Source: an uncultured Acetatifactor sp. (GTDB lineage: Bacteria > Bacillota > Clostridia > Lachnospirales > Lachnospiraceae). Taken from it: a stretch of DNA of 42,305 bases. Where the stretch lies: positions 1 to 42,305 of the forward strand of contig CALWRA010000025.1 of NCBI GenBank assembly GCA_944383825.1. Direction: 5' to 3'. Below, piece by piece: positions 18,741-26,782 of the stretch; position 1 is the first letter of the stretch, and each line of letters opens with the position of its first letter. The position numbers and the translations under genes are program-made. The notes under the pieces were generated by a model that searched no databases, was not told the DNA's origin, and worked only from the letters and a program-made list of their open reading frames with translations.

Positions 18741-20087
18741 ATGAAAAAATTAACCAGAGCTAATTTTAAAAAGCTGTATTATTATCTGAAGAGAAACGGG
18801 ATCGCGGATGCCCTCAGCGCGGCAAAGGAACGCCTGGGCGGGGGAACCAATGAAGACTATGCCTTTATTCCACCGGACAGGAATGTTCTGGACGGGCAGC
18901 GCAGAGAAGCGGAAGAATATTCCGCTTCTTTCAGCATCATTGTTCCTGCTTACCGCACAAAAAGCGCATATCTGCAGGAAATGCTGGAATCGGTCCTGAG
19001 GCAGAGTTATTCCAAGTGGGAGCTGATTTTAGCGGATTCTACGGAGGATGACAGTGTGGAAAAGACGGCGGGTAGTTTTACGGATGAGCGGGTACGCTAT
19101 GTGAGGCTGCCGGAAAATCTGGGAATTTCCGAGAATACCAACCGGGCGCTTGAGCTGGCCCGTTTTCCTTTTATCGGGCTTTTGGATCATGATGATCTGC
19201 TGGCTCCGGATGCTCTTTTTCAGATGGCGAAGAGAATAGAGGAGGGAAAAAAAGCGGGAATCAATATCAGGATGCTGTATTCCGATGAGGATAAATGCAG
19301 TCAAAATGCGAATCGGTATTATGAGCCTAATTTTAAGGAGAGCTTTAACCTGGATTTATTACTGAGTAATAATTATATCTGTCACTTTCTGGTAATGGAC
19401 GGCAGCCTGATGAAGAGGTTGGGATTTCGGAAGGAATATGATGGGGCCCAGGATTATGATCTGGTTTTGCGGGCGGCCGGAAAGCTTATGCAGGATGAAA
19501 AGCAGATTGCCCATATTCCCCGAGTGCTGTATCACTGGCGCTGTCACGGCGAATCTACTGCGCAAAACCCTCAGAGTAAACAGTATGCTTATGAGGCGGG
19601 ATTAAGGGCTGTGAAGGATTTTACGGACAGACAGGGCTGGAAAGCCCGGATAATGCATTTAAAGCATCTGGGCTTTTACGGGATTGCGTATGAAGGCTCT
19701 GTTTTTGCGCAGAGACGCGACATCGGCGCAGTGGGCGGAAAGGTGCTTAAGAGGGGAAGGATTGATGGCGGCCGATACGCGGAGGACGGAGAAGTATTCT
19801 ACAAAGGACTGCCTGGGACCTACAGCGGTTATCTGCACAGAGCTTCTCTGACACAGGATGCCTTTGCGGTGGACCTGAGGCTTATAATGGTGAGAGAGGA
19901 ATGTCGAAAGCTCTTTGAACAGACGGTGGGAGTTCCCTATGTGACGCTGCCCGGAGAGGATACCTTCGACGCTTCCGTTCTGCCTGCGGACATGGATATA
20001 CGCAGGGCCGGCCTGGCATTTGGCAGCGCCATGAAAAATGCAGGATACCGTATTCTGTGGCAGCCATCCTGGAGGAAAAAGGTATGA
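18741..20087 (+). CDS. GT2 glycosyltransferase with a degenerate second domain
   Basis: A 448-aa protein. Residues about 1-300 form a full GT-A domain close to domain 1 of the 14737 gene: FSIIVPAYRTKSAYLQEML, LGISENTNRAL, GLLDHDDLL, MLYSDEDKC, YDGAQDYDLVLRA, HWRCHGEST. After KARIMHLKHLGFYGIAYEG the start and middle of a second domain are missing, and only a late part remains (RRDIGAVGGKVL, then TQDAFAVDLRLIMV). The DVDxC motif of second domains is absent. It looks like a bidomain enzyme that lost most of domain 2 by in-frame deletion but kept its reading frame. One catalytic domain is expected to work. The stop overlaps the next start (ATGA, 20084-20087), so the pair is coupled. Confidence 0.88.
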   Translation: MKKLTRANFKKLYYYLKRNGIADALSAAKERLGGGTNEDYAFIPPDRNVLDGQRREAEEYSASFSIIVPAYRTKSAYLQEMLESVLRQSYSKWELILADSTEDDSVEKTAGSFTDERVRYVRLPENLGISENTNRALELARFPFIGLLDHDDLLAPDALFQMAKRIEEGKKAGINIRMLYSDEDKCSQNANRYYEPNFKESFNLDLLLSNNYICHFLVMDGSLMKRLGFRKEYDGAQDYDLVLRAAGKLMQDEKQIAHIPRVLYHWRCHGESTAQNPQSKQYAYEAGLRAVKDFTDRQGWKARIMHLKHLGFYGIAYEGSVFAQRRDIGAVGGKVLKRGRIDGGRYAEDGEVFYKGLPGTYSGYLHRASLTQDAFAVDLRLIMVREECRKLFEQTVGVPYVTLPGEDTFDASVLPADMDIRRAGLAFGSAMKNAGYRILWQPSWRKKV

Positions 20088-21061
20088 TCAGCGTAACGGT
20101 TGTGATCCCTAATTATAATGGTATGAAATATGTGGAGGGGTGTCTGAACGCACTGTATCAGCAGGAGGAGGGAACGCCGGAATTTCAGGTTCTGGTAGTG
20201 GACAATGGCTCTTCGGATGGAAGCGATGCGGTAATTGAGGACAAGTTCCCCCGTGCAAGGCTCATCCGTCTTAAGGAAAATACAGGTTTCTGTCACGCTG
20301 TGAATCTGGGAATTCAGGAAGCGGACAGCCCTTATGTGATTCTGTTGAACAATGATACTAAGGTAGAGCCAGGTTTTGTCAAGGCTCTTTTTCATGCTAT
20401 CTGCCAAGAGGAAAATTGCTTTTCCGTGAGTGCAAAAATGCTGATGTGGGACAGGCCGGAGCTTGTGGACGACGCAGGGGACAGATACTGCGCTCTGGGC
20501 TGGGCGTACAGCAGGGGGAAGGGAAGACCTGCCGCAGACTATAACAAAAGAGTGGAAATTTTTGCCTCCTGCGCAGGCGCCGCCATTTACCGCAAATCCG
20601 TTTTGGAAAAAATTGGTTATTTTGACGAAAATCATTTTGCTTACCTGGAGGATATCGATATTGGCTACCGGGCCCGTATTTATGGCTATAGGAGCTATTA
20701 TGAGCCAAAAGCGGAGGCGCTTCACTACGGCAGCGCCTCCACAGGATCACGGTATAATCCCAGAAAGACGACTCTGGCGTCCGCCAACAGCGTATATCTG
20801 ATTGCCAAAAATATGCCCCTGCTCCAGCAGCTGGTAAACTTGCCATTTTTTTTATTTGGCTTTTTGGCAAAAACACTCTTTTTCTGTAAAAAAGGAATGG
20901 GCATACTATATGTGAAGGGATTGTGCAAAGGGATAAAGCTTTCCCTTTCCAGCGACGGAAGAGAAAAAAAGGTTCCTTTTCGTACGGAAAACCTGGGCAG
21001 CTATCTGTCTATTCAGTGGCAGCTGTATATAAACCTCTTCCGAATTATTATGAAAACTTAA
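20084..21061 (+). CDS. GT2 glycosyltransferase, rhamnosyltransferase WbbL-like
   Basis: A 325-aa single-domain GT2: VTVVIPNYNGMKYVEGCL, VVDNGSSDGSD, NTGFCHAVNLGI, VILLNNDTKVEPGF, FAYLEDIDIGYRARIYGY, HYGSASTGSRYN. The C-terminus has a hydrophobic segment (about residues 258-275), as in WbbL-type membrane-associated rhamnosyltransferases. The open frame extends to 20057, but the ATG at 20084 overlaps the previous stop and has GGAGGAAAAA before it. With rfbABC in the locus, dTDP-rhamnose is a plausible donor; this is inference. Confidence 0.9.
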   Translation: MISVTVVIPNYNGMKYVEGCLNALYQQEEGTPEFQVLVVDNGSSDGSDAVIEDKFPRARLIRLKENTGFCHAVNLGIQEADSPYVILLNNDTKVEPGFVKALFHAICQEENCFSVSAKMLMWDRPELVDDAGDRYCALGWAYSRGKGRPAADYNKRVEIFASCAGAAIYRKSVLEKIGYFDENHFAYLEDIDIGYRARIYGYRSYYEPKAEALHYGSASTGSRYNPRKTTLASANSVYLIAKNMPLLQQLVNLPFFLFGFLAKTLFFCKKGMGILYVKGLCKGIKLSLSSDGREKKVPFRTENLGSYLSIQWQLYINLFRIIMKT

Positions 21062-21087
21062 GAATTTGCTTCATAAATTCTTAAGTT
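21055..21087. terminator. AT-rich hairpin at the end of the GT2 gene
   Basis: A perfect 13-bp inverted repeat (AACTTAAGAATTT, 7-base loop, AAATTCTTAAGTT) covering the stop codon, followed by GAGATTTTTG. The stem is AT-rich, so it is a weak terminator or an mRNA end structure. It abuts the next promoter. Confidence 0.45.
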
Positions 21088-21114
21088 GAGATTTTTGTAA
21101 GTTTCATGTAAAAT
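21086..21114 (+). promoter_or_regulatory. Sigma-A type promoter for the WbaP-like gene
   Basis: TTGAGA (21086-21091), 17-bp spacer, TAAAAT (21109-21114). The expected start near 21121 leaves a leader of only about 13 bases, just enough for the AGGTG site. The -35 is part of the right arm of the preceding hairpin. Confidence 0.7.
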
Positions 21115-21133
21115 GTGATTCAGGTGTAAATAT

Positions 21134-22540
21134 ATGATCAAAGACAATCAGAAGGTATTCAACCGATTGCTGACCGTAATGGATGCGGTCATTACGGCAG
21201 TCTCGCTGATACTGGCATATCTCATCAAATTTTATATTTTAAATGATGGTCCAGGGATCGGCGTTCTGCCCATCGGCGACTATATCATGCTTCTGGTTTT
21301 TATTGTGCCGGGCTATATGTTTCTGTACTATCGCTGCGGGGTGTACGCCCCCAAGAGGACGGTGCGGAGGCGGTATGAGATTTACGGGATACTCAAGGCC
21401 AATACCATAGGTCTGGCGGCTCTGATTATCATACTTTACATGATTATCCGGGAAATAAACTTTTCTCGTTCTGTAATGGCTTTTTTTTATGTGCTGAATG
21501 TGTTTCTAACAGCGTCCGCCCGGATTGTGCTTCGTAAATCCCTGCAGACCATACGCAGAAAGGGCTACAATCTCAAGCATATTCTTCTGGTAGGATATTC
21601 CCGGGCCGCGGAGGAATATATAGACAGAATTCTGGACAATCCTCAGTGGGGGTATGTGGTGTGCGGCATTCTGGACGATCATATTCCGGGGGGAACTTTA
21701 TATAAAGGCGTAAAGGTGCTGGGAAGCACCGGCAATCTGGAGATTATTCTTCCGGAAAACAAGCTGGATGAAATTGCCATAACTCTTTCCCTAAAGGACT
21801 ATGAGCTTTTGGAAGGCATTGTGGATATCTGCGAAAAATCCGGCGTGCACACCAAATTTATTCCTGATTACAACAGCATGATTCCCACCAAGCCTTATAC
21901 GGAAGACCTTATGGGCTTGCCCGTGATTAACATCAGGTATGTTCCTCTGACCAACACCAGCAATATGGTTACAAAACGCATCATGGATATTGTGGGCTCT
22001 ATTGTGGGAATTATACTAACATCGCCTATTATGTTGTCCGCGGCCATACTGGTAAAAATCACCAGTCCCGGGCCGGTGATTTTCAAGCAGGAGAGAGTGG
22101 GGCTTCACAACCGGTCCTTCTATATGTATAAATTCCGGAGCATGGAGCTGCAGTCCCCGGGGGAGGAGAAGAAGGCGTGGACAGTAAAGAACGATCCCAG
22201 AGTAACGGGAATCGGAAGATTTTTGAGGAGGACCAGCCTGGATGAGCTGCCTCAGTTGTTTAATATTTTAAAGGGAGATATGAGTCTTGTGGGACCAAGG
22301 CCGGAAAGACCTTTGTTTGTTGAAAAGTTCAAGGAGGAAATTCCCCGCTATATGGTAAAGCATCAGGTCAGACCGGGTCTGACAGGATGGGCGCAGGTGA
22401 ATGGCTATCGGGGGGATACCTCCATACGAAAGCGCATAGAATATGACATTTACTATATAGAAAACTGGACCATAGGATTTGATATAAAAATTATTTTCAT
22501 GACCTTTTTTACAGGTTTTATCAACAAAAACGCATATTAA
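21134..22540 (+). CDS. WbaP-type undecaprenyl-phosphate sugar-1-P transferase
   Basis: A 468-aa polyprenyl glycosylphosphotransferase that starts polymer synthesis by moving a sugar-1-phosphate from a nucleotide sugar to undecaprenyl phosphate at the inner membrane face. Four N-terminal membrane segments, a central Rossmann-like region (HILLVGYSRAAEEYIDRIL), another hydrophobic helix (about residues 280-310), and the C-terminal catalytic domain: ITSPGPVIFKQERVG, FYMYKFRSM, FLRRTSLDELPQLFNILKGD, MSLVGPRPERP, RPGLTGWAQVNGYRG. Full length. It has its own promoter and is followed by an LCP ligase, so initiation and attachment may be co-expressed. The primed sugar (Glc, Gal or amino sugar) is not decidable here. 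Confidence 0.95.
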   Translation: MIKDNQKVFNRLLTVMDAVITAVSLILAYLIKFYILNDGPGIGVLPIGDYIMLLVFIVPGYMFLYYRCGVYAPKRTVRRRYEIYGILKANTIGLAALIIILYMIIREINFSRSVMAFFYVLNVFLTASARIVLRKSLQTIRRKGYNLKHILLVGYSRAAEEYIDRILDNPQWGYVVCGILDDHIPGGTLYKGVKVLGSTGNLEIILPENKLDEIAITLSLKDYELLEGIVDICEKSGVHTKFIPDYNSMIPTKPYTEDLMGLPVINIRYVPLTNTSNMVTKRIMDIVGSIVGIILTSPIMLSAAILVKITSPGPVIFKQERVGLHNRSFYMYKFRSMELQSPGEEKKAWTVKNDPRVTGIGRFLRRTSLDELPQLFNILKGDMSLVGPRPERPLFVEKFKEEIPRYMVKHQVRPGLTGWAQVNGYRGDTSIRKRIEYDIYYIENWTIGFDIKIIFMTFFTGFINKNAY

Positions 22541-22567
22541 TGTCTGCGTAGTAAGGAGAAAAGCATT

Positions 22568-23692
22568 ATGGCAGTAAATTCCAATCAGAAAAAGAATCCA
22601 CAGTCGTCGGGAGCGGGAGGCCGCAGAAGAATGACTGCGAAGGAGTATAAGGCCAAAAAGAGAAAGAAGTATATTATTTTCGGCATCGAACTGGCCGTGA
22701 TCCTGGCGATGGTGGCGGTTCTTTACGTGGTTATGACAAGAACCAGCGAAGGACCGAAGGTAGTGGCATTGGAGCCTGAGGAGCTGGAGATTCAGCAGGA
22801 GGTGGCTGAAAACGAAACCATGAAGGGTTATATGAATATTGCGCTTTTTGGAGTGGACGCTCAGTCTGACAATGAACTCTTTAAAGGCAGCAATAGCGAC
22901 AGCATTATGATCGCCAGCATTAACATGGATACAGGCGATATCAAGCTGGTCAGCGTATACCGGGACACTTATTTGAATGTGGGTACGGATTATTACCGTA
23001 AGTGTAATTATGCCTACGCTGCAGGCGGAGCGGAGCAGGCCGTTAAAATGCTCAATATGAATCTTGATCTGGATATTACCAATTTTGTTACGGTGGGTTA
23101 TAAGGGCTTGAGAGAGGTAATTGACGGACTTGGAGGCATATATGTGGAGGTTGACTCGGAGGAGCTGAAGCATATCAATAATTACCAGATTGGTATTTCA
23201 GAGGTGCTTCAGTGTGACTATACGCCTGTGACGGAAGCTGGCTATCAGCTTTTGGACGGACTGCAGGCAACTGCTTACTGCCGTATTCGTTATACTGCGG
23301 GGGATGACTTCAAGCGCGCCTCACGTCAGAGAGAGGTTATTATGGCCATTGAGGAGCAGGCAAAGAAAGCCGATCTGGCGACTCTTACCAAGGTGTTCAA
23401 CGATGCCATTGACGATATTTACACCAGTCTGGATACTCAGGATATTCTGGATCTTTTGGAGAACATTTCCAAATACAGGATCGTGGATCAGGGAGGCTTC
23501 CCTGAGGAAAGCATGCGCACTACTGCAAATATCGGGGCAAAGGGAAGCAGCGTTATTCCTCTTGACTTGGAATCCAACGTAGTATGGCTGCACCACTTCT
23601 TGTTTGACGATCAGGAATATGAGGTTACGGACAGTGTTCGGGAGTACAGCAGAAAGATCGAAGAGGAAACGTCGCCTTATATTAACAGATAA
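22568..23692 (+). CDS. LytR-CpsA-Psr (LCP) family ligase
   Basis: A 374-aa protein with a basic cytoplasmic tail, one membrane segment (about residues 36-58) and an extracellular LCP domain: NIALFGVDAQ, SDSIMIASINMDTG, KLVSVYRDTYLNVG, INNYQ, AYCRIRYTAGDDFKRASRQREVI. LCP enzymes transfer undecaprenyl-linked wall polymers to peptidoglycan, using conserved Arg and Asp residues to hold the pyrophosphate; these are present. ATG at 22568 follows GTAAGGAG. It lies 27 bp after the WbaP-like gene in a two-gene unit closed by a terminator at 23720. It is the probable attachment enzyme for the polymer of this locus. Confidence 0.95.
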   Translation: MAVNSNQKKNPQSSGAGGRRRMTAKEYKAKKRKKYIIFGIELAVILAMVAVLYVVMTRTSEGPKVVALEPEELEIQQEVAENETMKGYMNIALFGVDAQSDNELFKGSNSDSIMIASINMDTGDIKLVSVYRDTYLNVGTDYYRKCNYAYAAGGAEQAVKMLNMNLDLDITNFVTVGYKGLREVIDGLGGIYVEVDSEELKHINNYQIGISEVLQCDYTPVTEAGYQLLDGLQATAYCRIRYTAGDDFKRASRQREVIMAIEEQAKKADLATLTKVFNDAIDDIYTSLDTQDILDLLENISKYRIVDQGGFPEESMRTTANIGAKGSSVIPLDLESNVVWLHHFLFDDQEYEVTDSVREYSRKIEEETSPYINR

Positions 23693-23719
23693 CAGGGGAG
23701 AGCTCCTCTTCCCTCGGTT

Positions 23720-23770
23720 AATCGCATTGGGTCTTGGCACAGTCACAGTCATGGCTCAATGCGATTTTCT
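23720..23770 (+). terminator. Terminator after the LCP gene
   Basis: Perfect 10-bp arms (AATCGCATTG at 23720-23729 and CAATGCGATT at 23757-23766), extendable inward by G-U pairs, then TTCTT. The loop is long (about 27 bases). The 3' T-rich end and the promoter just downstream support a unit boundary. Confidence 0.65.
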
Positions 23771-23791
23771 TACGACAGAAGGAGGGTGACA

Positions 23792-23820
23792 TTGTATTTC
23801 CTGCGGAATTCAAGTATAAT
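23792..23820 (+). promoter_or_regulatory. Sigma-A type promoter for GT2-glmS
   Basis: TTGTAT (23792-23797), 17-bp spacer, TATAAT (23815-23820), about 60 bases before the GT2 start at 23887. It probably drives the GT2 gene and glmS. Confidence 0.7.
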
Positions 23821-23886
23821 GGAGCGGTGAAGGCGCTGCATCCTTATCAGGCGCGGCCTTGTAAGAGAAATGGGGAGTATTGCTGA

Positions 23887-24810
23887 ATGAAGATTGACGT
23901 TATCATTCCGGTATATAAGCCGGGGCAGGAGCTCTTTGAGCTGCTGGGAATGCTTGCGAAGCAGACGGTACCCGTGCAGAATATTATTATAATGAATACG
24001 GAGGAAAAGTATTTCCAACAGCTGGTATACGGGAGAAGATTTCTGCAGGAATACAAAAATGTGCGGGTTTTCCACCTGTCAAAAAAGGAATTTGATCACG
24101 GAGGCACCAGACGAAGAGGAGTAAGGAAGTCTGATGCGGACATATTTGTGATGATGACCCAGGATGCGCTTCCTGCTGACGAAAGGCTGATTGAGGAGCT
24201 GACGGCAGCCTTGAAGGACAAAACGGCAGTGTCCTACGCCAGACAGCTTCCGGCGCCGAACTGCAGAGAAACGGAAAAAATTGCCAGACTTTTTAATTAT
24301 CCCCCAAAATCCAGAATTAAAACGGCTGCGGATATTCAGGAGCTTGGCATTAAGACATATTTCTGTTCCAATGTCTGCGCTGCATACAGAAGAGATATTT
24401 ATGAGGAATTGGGTGGATTTCCAGGGCATACTATTTTCAATGAGGATATGATTTATGCAGCCGGGGCCATAAGGGCGGGCTATGCCGTTGCATATGAGGC
24501 AAAGGCCAGAGTGATTCACTCTCACAATGATACCTGCATTGAGCTGTTTCGGCGCAGCTTTGACTTAGGAGTGTCTCAGGCACAGTATCGTCAGGTGTTT
24601 CAGGGAATTTCCTCGGAGTCGGAGGGAAAGAAGCTGATTCTGGAGACCTCCCGCATCCTATGGAGGGATCATATTCCATGGAAGCTGCCCGGTTTTTATA
24701 TACAGTGTTTCTGCCGGTATGCCGGCTATTTGCTCGGCAGGCGCTATGAAAAACTGCCTCGCAAGTGGGTGCTTGCTTTTACGGCAAACAAAGAATATTG
24801 GGAAAGATGA
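23887..24810 (+). CDS. GT2 glycosyltransferase, RfbF/RgpB-like
   Basis: A 307-aa GT2: IDVIIPVYKPGQELFELLG, then FDHGGTRRRGV, FVMMTQDALPADERLIEEL, CSNVCAAYRRDIYEELGGF and NEDMIYAAGAIRAGY. The FDHGGTR and MTQDA motifs are typical of rhamnosyltransferases of the RfbF/RgpB type. Length normal. It is separated from the LCP gene by a terminator and promoter and lies 32 bp before glmS. It likely adds rhamnose in the same polymer pathway; the donor is inferred from motif similarity and the rfb genes. Confidence 0.9.
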   Translation: MKIDVIIPVYKPGQELFELLGMLAKQTVPVQNIIIMNTEEKYFQQLVYGRRFLQEYKNVRVFHLSKKEFDHGGTRRRGVRKSDADIFVMMTQDALPADERLIEELTAALKDKTAVSYARQLPAPNCRETEKIARLFNYPPKSRIKTAADIQELGIKTYFCSNVCAAYRRDIYEELGGFPGHTIFNEDMIYAAGAIRAGYAVAYEAKARVIHSHNDTCIELFRRSFDLGVSQAQYRQVFQGISSESEGKKLILETSRILWRDHIPWKLPGFYIQCFCRYAGYLLGRRYEKLPRKWVLAFTANKEYWER

Positions 24811-24842
24811 CGGATGCCTGCCAGGGCGGAATGGAGGAGAAT

Positions 24843-26669
24843 ATGTGTGGCATTGTAGGATATATTGGAGAGAAGCAAGCGGCACCGATCATTTTGGACG
24901 GCCTTGCAAGACTTGAATACAGGGGATATGATTCCGCGGGCATGGCTGTGTCTGATGGGGAAAAGATCATTACCCAAAAGGCGCTGGGACGCCTTAAGGT
25001 TTTGGAGAATCTGACAAAGGGAGGAGCCACACTGAAAGGATTCTGCGGGATCGGTCATACAAGGTGGGCCACCCACGGGGCGCCTAATGACAGAAACGCT
25101 CATCCTCATACCAACGGCGAAGGCACCATTGCAGTGGTGCACAATGGAATTATCGAGAATTATATTTCTTTGAGGAAAAAAATGCAAGATAAGGGTTATC
25201 AGTTTGCGTCGGAGACGGACACTGAGGTGTTGGCTCATCTGCTGGACTATTACTATAAGGGAAATCCTTTAGAGGCCATTGCGAAGGTGCTTCACCGAGT
25301 GGAGGGCTCCTACGCCCTTGGCATTCTGTTTGCGGATTTTCCTGATGAAATTTATGCGGCCAGAAAGGACAGTCCCCTGATTGTGGGCCAGAATCAGGAG
25401 GGCAGCTTTATCGCTTCCGATGTGCCGGCTATTCTGAAATATACGCGAACCGTTTATTATATGAACAATCAGGAGGTGGCAGCCCTCAGAAAGGATGGGC
25501 TCAGATTTTTTTCCGTGGATGAGGAAGAGCTGATGAAGGAGCCCGTAACCATTGACTGGGATGCGGATGCGGCGGAGAAAGTCGGCTATGAACACTTTAT
25601 GCTAAAGGAGATGTATGAGCAGCCGAAAACGGTGACGGATACCATATCGCCCCGGATTAGGGAAAATGACATTGTGATTGAAGAGCTGAATATGACGGAG
25701 GAGGAAATAAAAAATCTGAGAAGAATTCATATTGTGGCCTGTGGCTCAGCCTATCATGCGGGGGTGACAGCCAAATATGTTCTGGAGGGACTGGCAAGAA
25801 TTCCTGTGGAGGTGGACGTGGCCAGTGAATTCCGCTACCGGGATCCCATTTTGGAGGAAAACAGCATGGTCATTGTCATAAGCCAGTCAGGAGAAACGGC
25901 GGATACGCTGGCTGCGCTTCGGGAAGCAAAGGCCCGGGGATTTAAGGTCCTGGGGATTGTGAACGTAGTGGGCAGTTCCATTGCCAGGGAGGCGGACAGT
26001 GTGATGTATACTTGGGCGGGACCGGAAATTGCAGTAGCTACCACAAAGGCCTACAGTGCCCAGCTTGCCACTCTGTATCTACTGACAATGAAATTTGCAA
26101 GACTACGAGGGGTGATCGATCAGGAAAGATTTCAAAGGCTTTTGAGTGACATTAGGTGCCTTCCGGATCAAATTGAGCTGCTTTTGGGGCAGAAGGAAAA
26201 AATCCAGCATTTTGCAAACCGGTATGTGGGGGCAAGGGAGATCTTTTTTATCGGACGTGGGATTGATTATGCTATTTCCCTGGAGGGCTCTCTGAAGCTG
26301 AAAGAGATTTCCTATATTCATTCGGAGGCATATGCGGCGGGAGAGCTCAAACACGGAACCATCTCCCTGATTGAGGATGGAACACTGGTGGTGGCTCTGG
26401 CAACGCAGCCCGCTCTGTTCCAGAAAACCATCAGCAATATGGTGGAGGTAAAGGCAAGGGGAGCTTTTGTGATGGCGGTGACGAACGAGGGAAATAAAGC
26501 TATTGAGAAGGCTTCAGACTATGTGATTTATATTCCCCAGACGGAACCGTATTTTACCAATTCCCTGGCAATCGTTCTTCTGCAGCTATTTGCGTATTAT
26601 GTAGCCGTGGGCAGGGGATGCGATGTGGATAAGCCGAGAAACCTGGCAAAATCCGTAACGGTTGAATAA
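24843..26669 (+). CDS. glmS: Glutamine-fructose-6-phosphate aminotransferase
   Basis: A 608-aa enzyme making GlcN-6-P, the first step toward UDP-GlcNAc for peptidoglycan and surface polymers. The start is fixed by function: ATG at 24843 gives MCGIVGYIG, where Cys2 becomes the N-terminal nucleophile of the glutaminase domain; GGAGGAGA precedes it. The longer open frame to 24765 would bury that cysteine. Other motifs: ARLEYRGYDSAG, GHTRWATHG, two SIS domains (ACGSAYHAG; VISQSGETADTLAAL; FIGRGIDYAISLEGSLKLKEI) and C-terminal KSVTVE. No room exists for a glmS ribozyme in the 32-bp gap before it; control probably comes from the promoter at 23792. Confidence 0.98.
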   Translation: MCGIVGYIGEKQAAPIILDGLARLEYRGYDSAGMAVSDGEKIITQKALGRLKVLENLTKGGATLKGFCGIGHTRWATHGAPNDRNAHPHTNGEGTIAVVHNGIIENYISLRKKMQDKGYQFASETDTEVLAHLLDYYYKGNPLEAIAKVLHRVEGSYALGILFADFPDEIYAARKDSPLIVGQNQEGSFIASDVPAILKYTRTVYYMNNQEVAALRKDGLRFFSVDEEELMKEPVTIDWDADAAEKVGYEHFMLKEMYEQPKTVTDTISPRIRENDIVIEELNMTEEEIKNLRRIHIVACGSAYHAGVTAKYVLEGLARIPVEVDVASEFRYRDPILEENSMVIVISQSGETADTLAALREAKARGFKVLGIVNVVGSSIAREADSVMYTWAGPEIAVATTKAYSAQLATLYLLTMKFARLRGVIDQERFQRLLSDIRCLPDQIELLLGQKEKIQHFANRYVGAREIFFIGRGIDYAISLEGSLKLKEISYIHSEAYAAGELKHGTISLIEDGTLVVALATQPALFQKTISNMVEVKARGAFVMAVTNEGNKAIEKASDYVIYIPQTEPYFTNSLAIVLLQLFAYYVAVGRGCDVDKPRNLAKSVTVE

Positions 26670-26782
26670 TTTATTTTTTCACAGGCGTTTCATATTTTGA
26701 ACACAATTCCGTCACAATTTATGGCTATACTGAGTGCATAAAGATAAAGAAAGCAAAAACATCCAGAAAAGAGGTAATCATT

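Noticed and set aside
24811..24842. glmS ribozyme upstream of glmS
   Set aside because: Only 32 bp separate the GT2 stop from the glmS start; the ribozyme needs well over 100 bases and its core is not seen.
26697..26731. Promoter for htrA (TTGAAC ... TATACT)
   Set aside because: The two boxes are 23 bp apart, too far for sigma-A; only the -10 is convincing, so no feature was called.
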